From positions 1 to 64,000 of the forward strand of contig JABJKE010000027.1 in NCBI GenBank assembly GCA_018660505.1: a stretch of 64,000 nucleotides of DNA. The letters run 5' to 3'. The DNA comes from Rhodobiaceae bacterium. GTDB lineage: Bacteria; Pseudomonadota; Alphaproteobacteria; RS24. A program made the position numbers and the translations under genes. A model generated the notes under the pieces. That model saw nothing but the letters and a program-made list of their open reading frames with translations. It was not told where the DNA came from and searched no databases. Below are positions 55,295 through 64,000 of the stretch, piece after piece. How positions within the stretch are numbered: the first letter of the stretch is position 1; each line of letters opens with the position of its first letter.

Positions 55295-56371
55295 ATGGCG
55301 AACTTAAGCGACGCGTTACTCACCGAAGCAAAAACAGCCCTTCCCGGCCAGACCGGCGCGCGGATTTTGGAAGAAATGGACATTGCCTATAGCGATGGCA
55401 TGGCGCGCGATATGGCCCCTTTATATGAGCGCGTGAAGTCGGTCATCCCTTCCGTCGAATGGCCCTTTTTTGCGCCCTATATTCAGGCCATCAATGAAGT
55501 GAAACGCCAGCGCAATGCGGTCATCTTGGCGCATAATTACCAGACGCCAGAAATTTTCCATGGCGTGGCCGATGTGGTGGGCGACAGTCTGCAATTGGCC
55601 ATTGAGGCGGCGAAAGCCGAAGGCGACGTGATTGTTCAATGCGGTGTGCATTTCATGGCCGAGACGTCGAAACTCTTGAACCCCGAAAAAACCGTTCTGA
55701 TTCCAGATATGGGCGCTGGCTGCTCACTGGCCGACTCGATTACGGCGCAAGATGTGCGCGCTTTGCGCGAAGCCTATCCAGGTGTCCCGATTGTGACTTA
55801 CGTCAACACCTCCGCCGCGGTGAAAGCCGAGAGCGATGTCTGTTGCACTTCTTCCAACGCGGTTAAAATTGTCAACGGCATGGGCACCGATCGCGTGCTG
55901 TGTATCCCCGATGAATATTTAGCGCAAAATATTGCCCGCGAAGCCGATGTCGAAGTGATCGCTTGGAAGGGCCGCTGCGAAGTGCATGAGCAATTTAGCG
56001 CGGAAGAGCTGCAACAATATCGCGCCGATGACCCGGGCTTGCGGATTATCGCCCATCCTGAATGCAAACCAGATGTTTTAGATGAAGCCGATTTCTCTGG
56101 CTCCACCTCAGCGATGATTAAATGGGTGACCGACAATCAGCCAGACCGTGTGATGATGGTCACCGAATGTTCGATGAGCGATAATGTGGCGGTGGAAAAC
56201 CCCAATGTGAATTTCGTGCGGCCGTGCAATCTTTGCCCACACATGAAGCAAATCACCCTGCCGAAAGTGCTGGAAGCTTTGGTTTATAACCGTACCGAAA
56301 TTACCGTCGACGCCGCCATTGCTGGCAAGGCGCGGGCCGCCGTAGAGCGGATGATTGAGCTTAGCAAATAG
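55295..56371 (+). CDS. nadA: Quinolinate synthase A
   Basis: NadA condenses iminoaspartate with dihydroxyacetone phosphate to quinolinate. It binds a 4Fe-4S cluster. The 358-residue protein has [36 protein letters not shown] and PCNLCPHMK, which supply the cysteine ligands and substrate sites. An N-terminal extension of about 55 residues precedes the conserved domain. AGAGGG precedes the ATG. It is the first gene of nadA-nadB-nadC. Confidence 0.97.
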   Translation: MANLSDALLTEAKTALPGQTGARILEEMDIAYSDGMARDMAPLYERVKSVIPSVEWPFFAPYIQAINEVKRQRNAVILAHNYQTPEIFHGVADVVGDSLQLAIEAAKAEGDVIVQCGVHFMAETSKLLNPEKTVLIPDMGAGCSLADSITAQDVRALREAYPGVPIVTYVNTSAAVKAESDVCCTSSNAVKIVNGMGTDRVLCIPDEYLAQNIAREADVEVIAWKGRCEVHEQFSAEELQQYRADDPGLRIIAHPECKPDVLDEADFSGSTSAMIKWVTDNQPDRVMMVTECSMSDNVAVENPNVNFVRPCNLCPHMKQITLPKVLEALVYNRTEITVDAAIAGKARAAVERMIELSK

Positions 56372-56375
56372 TCAG

Positions 56376-57998
56376 ATGAGCCATACTCCCCTGCCCCGGC
56401 CCAGCGCCAATATTATAGATGTCGGCGATGTGCTGGTCATTGGCGCAGGGCTGGCCGGCCTGTTCACGGCGCTGAAATTAGCGCCGCGTCCGGTCACGGT
56501 TATGGCGGCTGGAAAACGCAAAACCGGCTCGGCCAGCCAATGGGCACAAGGCGGGATTGCCGCCGCCATCGGCCCCGATGACCACGTCGATAATCACAAG
56601 CAAGACACGATTATGGCAGGCGCTGGCTTGGTCAAAGAGAGCGTGGCGCAATTGGTGGCCGAAGAGGCTCGCGCGCGTATCGACGATTTGAGCCAAATGG
56701 GCGTGCCCTTCGACCGCGACGCCGACGGCCATCTGGCTTTGGGGCGCGAGGCCGCGCACAGCCATAATCGCATCATCGGTGTGCGGGGCGATCAGGCGGG
56801 TCGTGAGATTATGAAAACCCTTATCGAACGCGCCGATGCCTCGCCATCGATTGATTTTATGGAAGGCTATGCGGCCTATGAATTGGCGGTGGAAGAGGGC
56901 CGCGTGGTCGGCGTATTTGCCCGTCCGTCGCAACATAGTCCTTTGTCAGGCCCGCTGCTTATTCGCGCCCGCGCGACCATTTTGGCGACCGGCGGCATTG
57001 GCTATCTTTACGGCGTCACCACCAATCCCATGGGCGCCAATGGCGAGGCTTTGGCCATGGCGGCGCGCGCTGGCGCGCAAGTGAGCGATAGCGAATTTGT
57101 GCAATTTCATCCCACCGCTTTAACTGGCATGGGCGACCCGGCGCCGCTGGCCACCGAAGCGTTGCGCGGCGAGGGAGCGGTGCTGCTCAATGCCAAGGGC
57201 GAGCGCTTCATGACGCAAGTGCATGAAAACGCCGAATTGGCGCCGCGCGATATTGTGGCGCGCGCGGTGTTTGACCAAATTATCAAAACGGGCGCCGTCG
57301 GCCTTGATTTGCGCCCCAATGGATTGGCTGCCAACCTCGATGCGCGGTTTCCCACCGTGGCTGCCAATTGCCAAAAGGCGGGCATTGACCCGACCCAAAG
57401 CCTGTTGCCTGTGGCGCCCGCCACGCATTTTCATATGGGCGGCATTCGCACCGATACGCATGGGCGCTCCAGCCTGCCGGGCCTTTGGGCATGCGGCGAA
57501 GTGGCTGCCACGGGGCTGCATGGCGCCAATCGTTTGGCCAGTAATTCTTTGCTGGAGGCGATTGTCTTTGGTGCCCGCATTGCCAAAGACATTAACAATC
57601 TGGTGCCGACGTCCAGTCGGGCGCGCCCTGCCCCTCCCGAGACGCGCATTGACGCCAGCGACGTGGAACTGGCACCCGCCACGCTTAAATTACGCACCAT
57701 GATGAGCCGCCACGTCGGTGTTTTGCGCCATGCCGACGGGCTAATTCATACGCTGCACGAATTAAAACGCCTGCAACAAGCCGCCGGTGGCATGGCGCCT
57801 TTTGCCAATATGGTCTTGGCTGCCCAATTTATCACCATGGCCGCCTTGCGCCGCCAAGAAAGCCGCGGCGGCCATTTTAGAACCGATTTTCCAACCGCCA
57901 AGGCGCAGCCCGAACACAGCTATTTAACCATGGCCGAATTAGACGCCGCCTATGCCGATTTACCCGAGGCGAACCCCGCTTTGGCACACGTCATATAA
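56376..57998 (+). CDS. nadB: L-aspartate oxidase
   Basis: NadB oxidises aspartate to iminoaspartate with FAD. The 540-residue flavoprotein has VLVIGAGLAGLFTALK (dinucleotide fold), SASQWAQGGIAAA, HSHNRII-like AAHSHNRIIGV, FVQFHPTAL, THFHMGGI and GLWACGEVAATGLHGANRLASNSLLE, all typical. I start at the ATG at 56376, four bases after the nadA stop. A TTG at 56355 overlapping nadA is possible. nadC follows after 9 bases. Confidence 0.95.
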   Translation: MSHTPLPRPSANIIDVGDVLVIGAGLAGLFTALKLAPRPVTVMAAGKRKTGSASQWAQGGIAAAIGPDDHVDNHKQDTIMAGAGLVKESVAQLVAEEARARIDDLSQMGVPFDRDADGHLALGREAAHSHNRIIGVRGDQAGREIMKTLIERADASPSIDFMEGYAAYELAVEEGRVVGVFARPSQHSPLSGPLLIRARATILATGGIGYLYGVTTNPMGANGEALAMAARAGAQVSDSEFVQFHPTALTGMGDPAPLATEALRGEGAVLLNAKGERFMTQVHENAELAPRDIVARAVFDQIIKTGAVGLDLRPNGLAANLDARFPTVAANCQKAGIDPTQSLLPVAPATHFHMGGIRTDTHGRSSLPGLWACGEVAATGLHGANRLASNSLLEAIVFGARIAKDINNLVPTSSRARPAPPETRIDASDVELAPATLKLRTMMSRHVGVLRHADGLIHTLHELKRLQQAAGGMAPFANMVLAAQFITMAALRRQESRGGHFRTDFPTAKAQPEHSYLTMAELDAAYADLPEANPALAHVI

Positions 57999-58007
57999 GG
58001 AACCCCC

Positions 58008-58889
58008 GTGACCCAAATTCATCAGCCCAGCTCTAAAGACCTGCCGCCCTTGCCAGCCCTTACCGTGGCGCAATTGGTGGAAACCGCCTTGCTCGAAGAT
58101 TGGGGTCGCACGGGCGATATCACCTCGCAAAATGTCATCCCCGCCAGCGCCAAAGCCCATGCCGTTATTCGCGCGCGCGAGGCGGGCATTTTGGCCGGCC
58201 TAGATTTGGTAGAGGCCGCTTTTGGCGCCAATGGCAGTGGCCTGCAAGTGACGCGCCATAAACAAGATGGCGATAGGCTGCAGCCGGGCGAGGATGTTGC
58301 CACCATCGAGGGTTCGGCGCGCGCTTTATTGGCGGCCGAGCGCGTGGCGCTCAACTATCTGGGGCATATGTCTGGCATTGCCAGCAAGACCGCGCATTTG
58401 GTGGCGCTTGTCGCGCATACGAAAGCACAAATTTGCGACACGCGAAAAACCACGCCCGGTTTGCGCGCCATTGAAAAATATGCGGTGCGGGCGGGCGGCG
58501 GTGCCAATCATCGGTTTGGCTTAGATGATGCGATTATGATTAAAGACAATCACATCGCCGTGGCGGGCGGCATTACCCCTGCCCTTCGGGCCGCGCAAAA
58601 CGGCGCTGGCCACATGGTCGCCATTGAGATTGAAGTCGATACGCTGGCGCAATTAGACGAAGCATTGGCGGCAGGCGCACAGATTATTCTGCTGGATAAT
58701 ATGACCCCCGCGCAATTGGCAGACGCGGTGACGCGAAACCAAGGCCGGGCGGTTTTAGAAGCCTCGGGACGCGTATCGCAAGACACGGTGGTGGGCATTG
58801 CCGAAAGCGGTGTCGATTATATTTCCGTCGGGGGCATTACCCATTCGGCCCAAACGCTGGACCTGGGTCTCGATATCGATATTTCCTAA
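58008..58889 (+). CDS. nadC: Nicotinate-nucleotide pyrophosphorylase (quinolinate phosphoribosyltransferase)
   Basis: NadC converts quinolinate and PRPP to nicotinate mononucleotide. The 293-residue protein has LLEDWGRTGDITSQ near the N-terminus, DTRKTTPGLR (PRPP and quinolinate contacts), HRFGLDDAIMIKDNHI, IEIEVDT and the ESGVDYISVGGITHS C-terminal loop. The start is GTG at 58008, with AAGGAA upstream. It is the last gene of the nad operon and converges with ppdK, with 13 bases between stops. Confidence 0.96.
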   Translation: MTQIHQPSSKDLPPLPALTVAQLVETALLEDWGRTGDITSQNVIPASAKAHAVIRAREAGILAGLDLVEAAFGANGSGLQVTRHKQDGDRLQPGEDVATIEGSARALLAAERVALNYLGHMSGIASKTAHLVALVAHTKAQICDTRKTTPGLRAIEKYAVRAGGGANHRFGLDDAIMIKDNHIAVAGGITPALRAAQNGAGHMVAIEIEVDTLAQLDEALAAGAQIILLDNMTPAQLADAVTRNQGRAVLEASGRVSQDTVVGIAESGVDYISVGGITHSAQTLDLGLDIDIS

Positions 58890-58899
58890 TCGGCTTTAA

Positions 58900-58925
58900 G
58901 ATTTAGCCCGACGATTTAGCCCGAA
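58900..58925. repeat. 13-bp tandem duplication at the ppdK stop
   Basis: GATTTAGCCCGAC (58900-58912) is followed by GATTTAGCCCGAA (58913-58925). Read on the minus strand, the second-read copy supplies the ppdK stop in a shifted frame. Confidence 0.9.
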
Positions 58926-61581
58926 TGGCACTTTGTGCGACGGCCAAACGGGCAATCGGCACGCGAAACGGTGAGCAGGAAACATAGTCCAAGCCCAGTT
59001 TCTCGCAGAATCCAATACTGCTTGGGTCGCCGCCATGTTCGCCACAAATACCTAGTTTTATATCGGCTCTTTGACCGCGCGCTTTATCGCAAGCCATGGC
59101 CATAAGCGCGCCCACACCGGCCTGGTCTAATTGCGAAAACGGGTCGCGTGGCAATAGCCCTTTGGCCACATAATGGGGCAAAAACCCGCCCGCATCATCG
59201 CGCGAGAGACCGAAGGTGGTTTGGGTTAAGTCATTGGTTCCAAACGAAAAGAAACCGACTTGAGCGGCCAATTCATCGGCCACGAAAGCGGCGCGCGGCA
59301 CTTCAATCATCGTGCCCAATTGATAGCGGCTCGCCTCGATGTCGAAGCTTTGCGCAATCGGTGGCACCATGTCTATTAACGCCTCTAATTCGCGCGGCTC
59401 GGCAATCAGCGGGAACATAATCTCCAGCTGCACTTTGGCACGCACATCTTGCATGGCGCCAAAAATGGCGCGCAATTGCATGGCGTAAATCTCTGGTGTG
59501 GTAATCGCCAGACGGCTGCCGCGATGGCCCAGCATCGGGTTGCTTTCGGCCATGGCTTGAATGGTGGCGCGCAAGGCTTTTGGGCTTTCGTCCAAAGCCT
59601 CTGCCAAAGCGTCTATATTATCGTCAGCCGCTGGCAAAAATTCATGCAAAGGCGGGTCGAGCAATCGAATGGTGACCGGCAGGCCATCCATAATCTCGAA
59701 TAATTTAGCAAAATCGGCCCGCTGTTCTGGCTCTAGGGCTTGCAGTGCGGTTTGGCGATGCGCGGCGTCTTGCGCCAAAATCATCTGCCGCACTTGGAAA
59801 ATGCGTTGCGCGTCGAAAAACATATGTTCGGTACGACATAGGCCAATGCCTTGCGCGCCAAATTTGCGCGCCCGCTGAGCTTCGGCCAAGGTTTCAGCAT
59901 TGGTGCGCACTTTCATGCGCGCCGCCGCATCGGCCCAGTCCATCAGCGTGCCGAAATCACCGCTTAGCGCAGGCTCCAAAGTCGCCACTTCGCCCGCCAT
60001 CACGCGCCCCGAGGTGCCGTCGACGGTAATCACATCGCCTTGCTTCAATTCGACCGCACCCTCGCCATGGCCGATGCGTGCCGTGTTGGTATCATAATCG
60101 ATAATCAATTGCCCGGCACCAGACACACAAGGCCGCCCCAGCCCGCGCGCCACCACCGCGGCATGGCTGGTCATGCCACCGCGCGAGGTTAAAATCGCCT
60201 GCGCTGCATACATGCCGTGAATATCTTCGGGGCTGGTTTCCATGCGCACCAGAACCATTTTTTCGCCTTGCGCGGCCAGCTCTTCGGCTTGGTCGGAGGA
60301 GAAAATAATCTTGCCACTGGCCGCCCCCGGCGAGGCCGGCAAGCCTTTGGTCAAAACATTGACTTTCGCTCTCGGGTCGAGCGTCGGGTGCAATAATTGC
60401 TCCAAGGCTTCGGGCTCGATGCGCAGCACGGCCGCCTCTTGGGTGATGACCCCCTCGGCCACCATATCGACGGCGATTTTTAACCCCGCCATAACGGTGC
60501 GTTTGCCGTTGCGGGTTTGCAAAATAAACAGGCGGCCATTTTGAATGGTAAACTCCACATCCTGCATGTCGGCAAAATGGCTTTCGAGCCGAGCAAAAAC
60601 ATCCACCAAATCGGCATAGGCGGCGGGCATGGTTTCCTCGAGCGATAAATCAGGCGTGCCCGCTTCCTCGCGCGCCTTTTGCGTCAGATACAGCGGCGTA
60701 TGAATACCAGACACTACATCCTCGCCCTGCGCATTGATCAAATATTCGCCGTAAATCTCTTTCGCGCCCGTAGAGGGATTGCGCGTGAAAGCCACGCCCG
60801 TGGCGCTGGTTTGGCCAAGGTTGCCAAACACCATCGACTGCACATTCACAGCCGTGCCCCAATCATCGGGAATATCATGCAGCTTTCGATAGGTCTGCGC
60901 GCGCCGATTGTTCCAACTATCAAACACCGCGCCAATGGCCCCCCAAAGCTGGGCATGGGCATCTTGAGGAAACGGGTGCCCCGCTTCTTGCTCCATCATC
61001 TCGCCGAAGCGGGTGCAAATATCGCGCCAATCATCAGCCTCTAAATCGGCATCGAGAGACAGCGCATTTTCGAATTTATAATCATCGATAATATCTTCGA
61101 AATAATCATGCTCAATGCCCATCACTACATCGCCATACATTTGCTGAAAGCGGCGATAACTGTCCCAGGCAAACCGCGCGTCACCGGTTTTGGCGGCCAT
61201 GCTCTCGACCGTCTCATCATTGAGGCCGAGGTTGAGAACCGTGTCCATCATGCCCGGCATGGAAGCGCGACTGCCCGAGCGCACGGAGACCAAAAGCGGG
61301 TTTTTCGTGTCGCCAAAAACCATGCCGATATCTTCGCTCAAACGCGCCAGCGCGGCTTCGACTTGCTCTTTCAGCCCCTCTGGAAAAGCGCGGTCATGGG
61401 CATTAAAATGCGTGCAAACATCGGTGGTCAGCGTAAATCCGGGCGGCACGGGCAGGCCCATGAGGCACATTTCCGCCAAATTCGCCCCTTTGCCCCCCAG
61501 CTGCGCGCTCATATCGGCGCGGCCATCGGCAAACCCGTCAGCAAATGCATATACAAGTTTGCGAGGGGTCATATGGCTCAC
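58903..61581 (-). CDS. ppdK: Pyruvate, phosphate dikinase
   Basis: PpdK interconverts pyruvate, ATP and phosphate with PEP, AMP and PPi, which suits gluconeogenesis. The 892-residue protein has the N-terminal ATP-grasp domain (GGKGANLAEM, GSRASMPGMMDTVLNLGLND). The swivelling phosphohistidine domain has TSRGGMTSHAAVVARGLG, and the C-terminal PEP barrel has RLLDPPLHEFLP, FGTNDLTQTTFG and the catalytic cysteine region ICGEHGGDP. The last residues are altered by a 13-bp duplication (RAKSSG instead of a predicted RAKS). It abuts glyS directly on the same strand. Confidence 0.96.
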   Translation of the reverse strand: MSHMTPRKLVYAFADGFADGRADMSAQLGGKGANLAEMCLMGLPVPPGFTLTTDVCTHFNAHDRAFPEGLKEQVEAALARLSEDIGMVFGDTKNPLLVSVRSGSRASMPGMMDTVLNLGLNDETVESMAAKTGDARFAWDSYRRFQQMYGDVVMGIEHDYFEDIIDDYKFENALSLDADLEADDWRDICTRFGEMMEQEAGHPFPQDAHAQLWGAIGAVFDSWNNRRAQTYRKLHDIPDDWGTAVNVQSMVFGNLGQTSATGVAFTRNPSTGAKEIYGEYLINAQGEDVVSGIHTPLYLTQKAREEAGTPDLSLEETMPAAYADLVDVFARLESHFADMQDVEFTIQNGRLFILQTRNGKRTVMAGLKIAVDMVAEGVITQEAAVLRIEPEALEQLLHPTLDPRAKVNVLTKGLPASPGAASGKIIFSSDQAEELAAQGEKMVLVRMETSPEDIHGMYAAQAILTSRGGMTSHAAVVARGLGRPCVSGAGQLIIDYDTNTARIGHGEGAVELKQGDVITVDGTSGRVMAGEVATLEPALSGDFGTLMDWADAAARMKVRTNAETLAEAQRARKFGAQGIGLCRTEHMFFDAQRIFQVRQMILAQDAAHRQTALQALEPEQRADFAKLFEIMDGLPVTIRLLDPPLHEFLPAADDNIDALAEALDESPKALRATIQAMAESNPMLGHRGSRLAITTPEIYAMQLRAIFGAMQDVRAKVQLEIMFPLIAEPRELEALIDMVPPIAQSFDIEASRYQLGTMIEVPRAAFVADELAAQVGFFSFGTNDLTQTTFGLSRDDAGGFLPHYVAKGLLPRDPFSQLDQAGVGALMAMACDKARGQRADIKLGICGEHGGDPSSIGFCEKLGLDYVSCSPFRVPIARLAVAQSAIRAKSSG

Positions 61582-63615
61582 CTATTCTATTTCATCAAAC
61601 GCGGCCGCCCGACGCATGCCATGCGCCAAAGCTTGCAGCAAGGATAAGCGATTATGCCTGATTTTCGCGTCGTCGTCATTGACCATCACCGCTTCAAAAA
61701 ACGCATCGACGGGCGCGCGCAAAGTGGCCAAGGCATCGAGATAGGCATCATAGCCGGCCAGCCCACCGATATCGATATCGGCCAAACCCGCCATGGCCTC
61801 AAAAAGCGCCCGTTCGGCGGGGTCTACCAGCAGGCTTTCCTCAACCTCCATGGCGCTATGGTCGGCCTTCTGGCAAATGCCATTGGCGCGGTTGAAGGCG
61901 GCTTGCAAATTGGCGCCATCTTCTTGCGCCAGAAATGCTTGCAAGCTTTGGGCGCGTTGCACCATCTCGAAAACATCATCGCTCCCGAGCGCGAAAATCG
62001 CACTAACCACATCATGGCGCACGTTTTGATCGCGCAAATGCGCTTTCAATCGGTCGGCGATAAAGCTCAGCAAATCGCCAACATAGGTCTGTGCCTTGGT
62101 CACGCCATAGAGCGAAAAGGCGGTCTCCAAAACGGGGCGCAAAGCAAGCCGCGTTTCGGTTTCCAGCAAAATACGGATAACCCCCAAGGCGGCGCGGCGC
62201 AAAGCATAGGGGTCTTTCGAGCCGGTTGGCTTTTCGTCAATCGACCAAAACCCTGCCAATGTATCTAATTTATCGGCCAGAGCGACAGCGCGCCCCTCGG
62301 CACTATCGGGGATGGCGTCATCGGGGCCTTGGGGTGCATAATGGCTGCGAATGGCCGCGGCCACCGCGTCGCCCAAACCATCATGGGCCGCATAATAGCC
62401 GCCCATAATGCCTTGCAGCTCCGGAAACTCATACACCATGCCCGAGGTTAAATCGGCTTTCGCCAATTGCCCCGCTTGCGCCGATAAGGCCGCATCGGCC
62501 CCCAGAACTGGCGCCAGCGTTTCGGCCAGTTTAGAAATCCGCTCGGCTTTTTCGCGCACCGTGCCAAGCTTGGCCTGAAAAGTGACTTTCTCCAAAGCGG
62601 GCAAACGGCTGTGCAAAGTTTCTTTGCGATCTTGGTCCCAGAAAAACCGCCCATCCGACAAGCGCGCGCGCAGCACGCGTTGATTGCCATTCACAATCGC
62701 GGCGCCTTTATCGGGCGCCTCAATATTCGAAATGGTGATAAAATAGGGGGCCAGTTTTCCATCCGCCGTGCGCAAGGCGAAATATTTTTGATGCGTGCGC
62801 ATAACCGAAACCAGAACCTCTTCCGGCACATCCATAAACGCAGCATCAATGGCGCCCAATAGCGGCACGGGCCATTCGACCAGCCCTGCGGTCTCGCGCA
62901 TCAGGCCGCTATCTTCGACCAAAGTGCAGCCGACAGATTTCGCTAGCGCGCTCGCGCCTTCCATCACCATGGCTTCGCGCACTGGCGCATCAGCCAGCAC
63001 AAAAGCTTTTTCCAACGTGCCAAGATAGTCTTTCGCATGGGCTATCGGCAAAGCCGCAGGCGCCATGAAACGATGGCCAAAACTTGCCTCGCCACTGCGC
63101 AAACCCTCAACTTCAAAGGGCACAATTTGGCCGTCCAGCATACAGAGGATGGCGCGCAAAGGGCGCACCCAGCGCAGGCTTCCATCGCCCCACCGCATTG
63201 ATTTCAGCCACTGAAACCCGCTTATCATTTCGGGCAAAAAGTCAGACAGAGCCTCGGCTAACGGGCGGCCCGGCTCGTCGATTTCCAGCACGTAAAAGGC
63301 ACCCTTTTTATCTTCGCGCACGCTCAAAGCGGCCACATTGCCTAGCTGATTGGCGCGCAAAAACCCGTCGATGGCTTTTTCTGGCGCATCGACACGCGGG
63401 CCTTTTTTCTGTTCTTTGCGGTCTGGCAAGGTGAGCGGCAGGCCTTCCACACACAGCGCCAAACGTTGCGGCGCCGCATAGGCGTTCACTTGGGCTGGCA
63501 CCACGTCGAAACTTTTCAAAAAGCCGGTGATATGGCGTTCCAATTGAGCCGCCGCGCCCGCTTGCAGGCCGGCAGGAATTTCTTCGGAATAAAGCTCCAG
63601 CACGAAATCAGTCAT
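61582..63615 (-). CDS. glyS: Glycyl-tRNA synthetase beta subunit
   Basis: This is the beta subunit of the tetrameric bacterial GlyRS. The 677-residue protein has [11 protein letters not shown] at the N-terminus, [46 protein letters not shown] (given as a family block near residue 330), the HD-like central region, and a C-terminal anticodon-binding domain. The ATG overlaps the glyQ stop by 8 bases. Its stop is adjacent to the ppdK start with no gap. Confidence 0.96.
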   Translation of the reverse strand: MTDFVLELYSEEIPAGLQAGAAAQLERHITGFLKSFDVVPAQVNAYAAPQRLALCVEGLPLTLPDRKEQKKGPRVDAPEKAIDGFLRANQLGNVAALSVREDKKGAFYVLEIDEPGRPLAEALSDFLPEMISGFQWLKSMRWGDGSLRWVRPLRAILCMLDGQIVPFEVEGLRSGEASFGHRFMAPAALPIAHAKDYLGTLEKAFVLADAPVREAMVMEGASALAKSVGCTLVEDSGLMRETAGLVEWPVPLLGAIDAAFMDVPEEVLVSVMRTHQKYFALRTADGKLAPYFITISNIEAPDKGAAIVNGNQRVLRARLSDGRFFWDQDRKETLHSRLPALEKVTFQAKLGTVREKAERISKLAETLAPVLGADAALSAQAGQLAKADLTSGMVYEFPELQGIMGGYYAAHDGLGDAVAAAIRSHYAPQGPDDAIPDSAEGRAVALADKLDTLAGFWSIDEKPTGSKDPYALRRAALGVIRILLETETRLALRPVLETAFSLYGVTKAQTYVGDLLSFIADRLKAHLRDQNVRHDVVSAIFALGSDDVFEMVQRAQSLQAFLAQEDGANLQAAFNRANGICQKADHSAMEVEESLLVDPAERALFEAMAGLADIDIGGLAGYDAYLDALATLRAPVDAFFEAVMVNDDDAKIRHNRLSLLQALAHGMRRAAAFDEIE

Positions 63616-64000
63616 GGCTGGCTCCTAACGGCTTGTGTAATTTATTTTCCAAATAGCCCTCGGCGCAGGCTTTGGCGAGGGCCCGCACGCGGCCGATATA
63701 GGCTTGGCGCTCGGTCACAGAAATGACGCCGCGCGCATCCAGTAAATTGAAATTATGGCTGGCTTTCATACATTGGTCATAGGCGGGCAGCGCAAGACCG
63801 CGTTCCACCAATTGCAGACATTCGGCTTCTGCGTCTTCAAAATGGCGCAGCAAAATATCGGTATTGGCCGCGTCGAAATTATAATGCGAGAACTCGACTT
63901 CCGCGCGATGGAAAACATCGCCATAGCTGACGCCATTGCCGTTAAAATCGAGGTCGAAGCCATTGTCGATACCCTGCACATAGGTCGCCAAACGCTCTAG
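63608..64000 (-). CDS. glyQ: Glycyl-tRNA synthetase alpha subunit, C-terminal part, cut by window edge
   Basis: The last 130 residues of GlyQ are present and the frame is open to the window end, where it reads [10 protein letters not shown]. Family segments are [39 protein letters not shown] and [20 protein letters not shown]. The alpha subunit carries the catalytic core for glycine activation. Its stop lies inside the glyS start (8-base overlap), so the two subunits are translationally coupled. Confidence 0.95.
   Translation of the reverse strand, partial: LERLATYVQGIDNGFDLDFNGNGVSYGDVFHRAEVEFSHYNFDAANTDILLRHFEDAEAECLQLVERGLALPAYDQCMKASHNFNLLDARGVISVTERQAYIGRVRALAKACAEGYLENKLHKPLGASHD

Overview
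This window is a chromosomal segment of an alphaproteobacterium, about 50-60% GC by eye and almost entirely housekeeping genes. The evidence is a CtrA-family cell-cycle regulator, an EipA (DUF1134) envelope protein, the unbroken run yebC-ruvCAB-ybgC-tolQRAB-pal-cpoB-tilS-ftsH-folP-glmM-thiD, the xseB-ispA-dxs-tlyA cluster, the zapA-6S RNA-5-FCL arrangement, and a NadQ-type regulator beside nadABC. The content would suit a marine Rhodospirillales or SAR116-like lineage, but genus cannot be assigned from sequence reading alone.

Left part (1-13470). The left edge cuts an inverse autotransporter (intimin/invasin-type barrel). A CAT-anticodon tRNA, rpoN and mnmA follow on the minus strand. A ctrA-like response regulator, cysQ and eipA run on plus. 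An alpha/beta hydrolase and a small membrane protein run on minus, the latter with a start codon overlapping that of the divergent rluD-rpoH pair. The minus-strand cluster serC-serA-purA completes this part.

Accessory island (13471-15573). Between serC and a GNAT gene lie 652 non-coding bases and a compact, AT-richer type II restriction-modification pair: a 5-methylcytosine methyltransferase overlapping by ATGA a 199-residue PD-(D/E)XK-like protein. The non-coding part holds two intrinsic terminators and several hairpins. All the clear mismatches become G-U wobbles if the RNA is read from the minus strand, so I predict one or two unannotated small RNAs or an attenuated serC leader. Two CCTAGG half-sites form a dyad in front of the methyltransferase.

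Centre (15580-33844, almost all minus). This is the DNA repair, envelope and division block: thiD, glmM, folP, ftsH, tilS, the Tol-Pal system, RuvABC, YebC, a YmdB-like phosphoesterase, 5-FCL, 6S RNA, ZapA and a coiled-coil partner. The Tol-Pal run is closed by a UUCG-loop terminator between pal and cpoB.

Right part (34138-64000). A plus-strand carbon operon tkt-gap-pgk-fba (class I aldolase) ends in a strong terminator. The isoprenoid cluster xseB-ispA-dxs-tlyA follows, then smaller units: tsaC, a VOC protein, a SRAP protein, DUF192, an SDR, an AcuI-type reductase, pyrC, a GT-B-like protein, ygfZ and a KAS III. The NAD unit nadQ | nadA-nadB-nadC has a palindromic operator at the predicted start of nadA transcription. 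Last come ppdK and glycyl-tRNA synthetase (glyS, partial glyQ).

A pattern running through the window is a set of short (8-16 bp) tandem duplications, mostly at gene ends or in leaders (zapA, ppdK, SDR/acuI, folP, tkt-gap, nadA leader, upstream of tkt). In ppdK the duplication has changed the C-terminus. No transposase, prophage gene or CRISPR array was seen.
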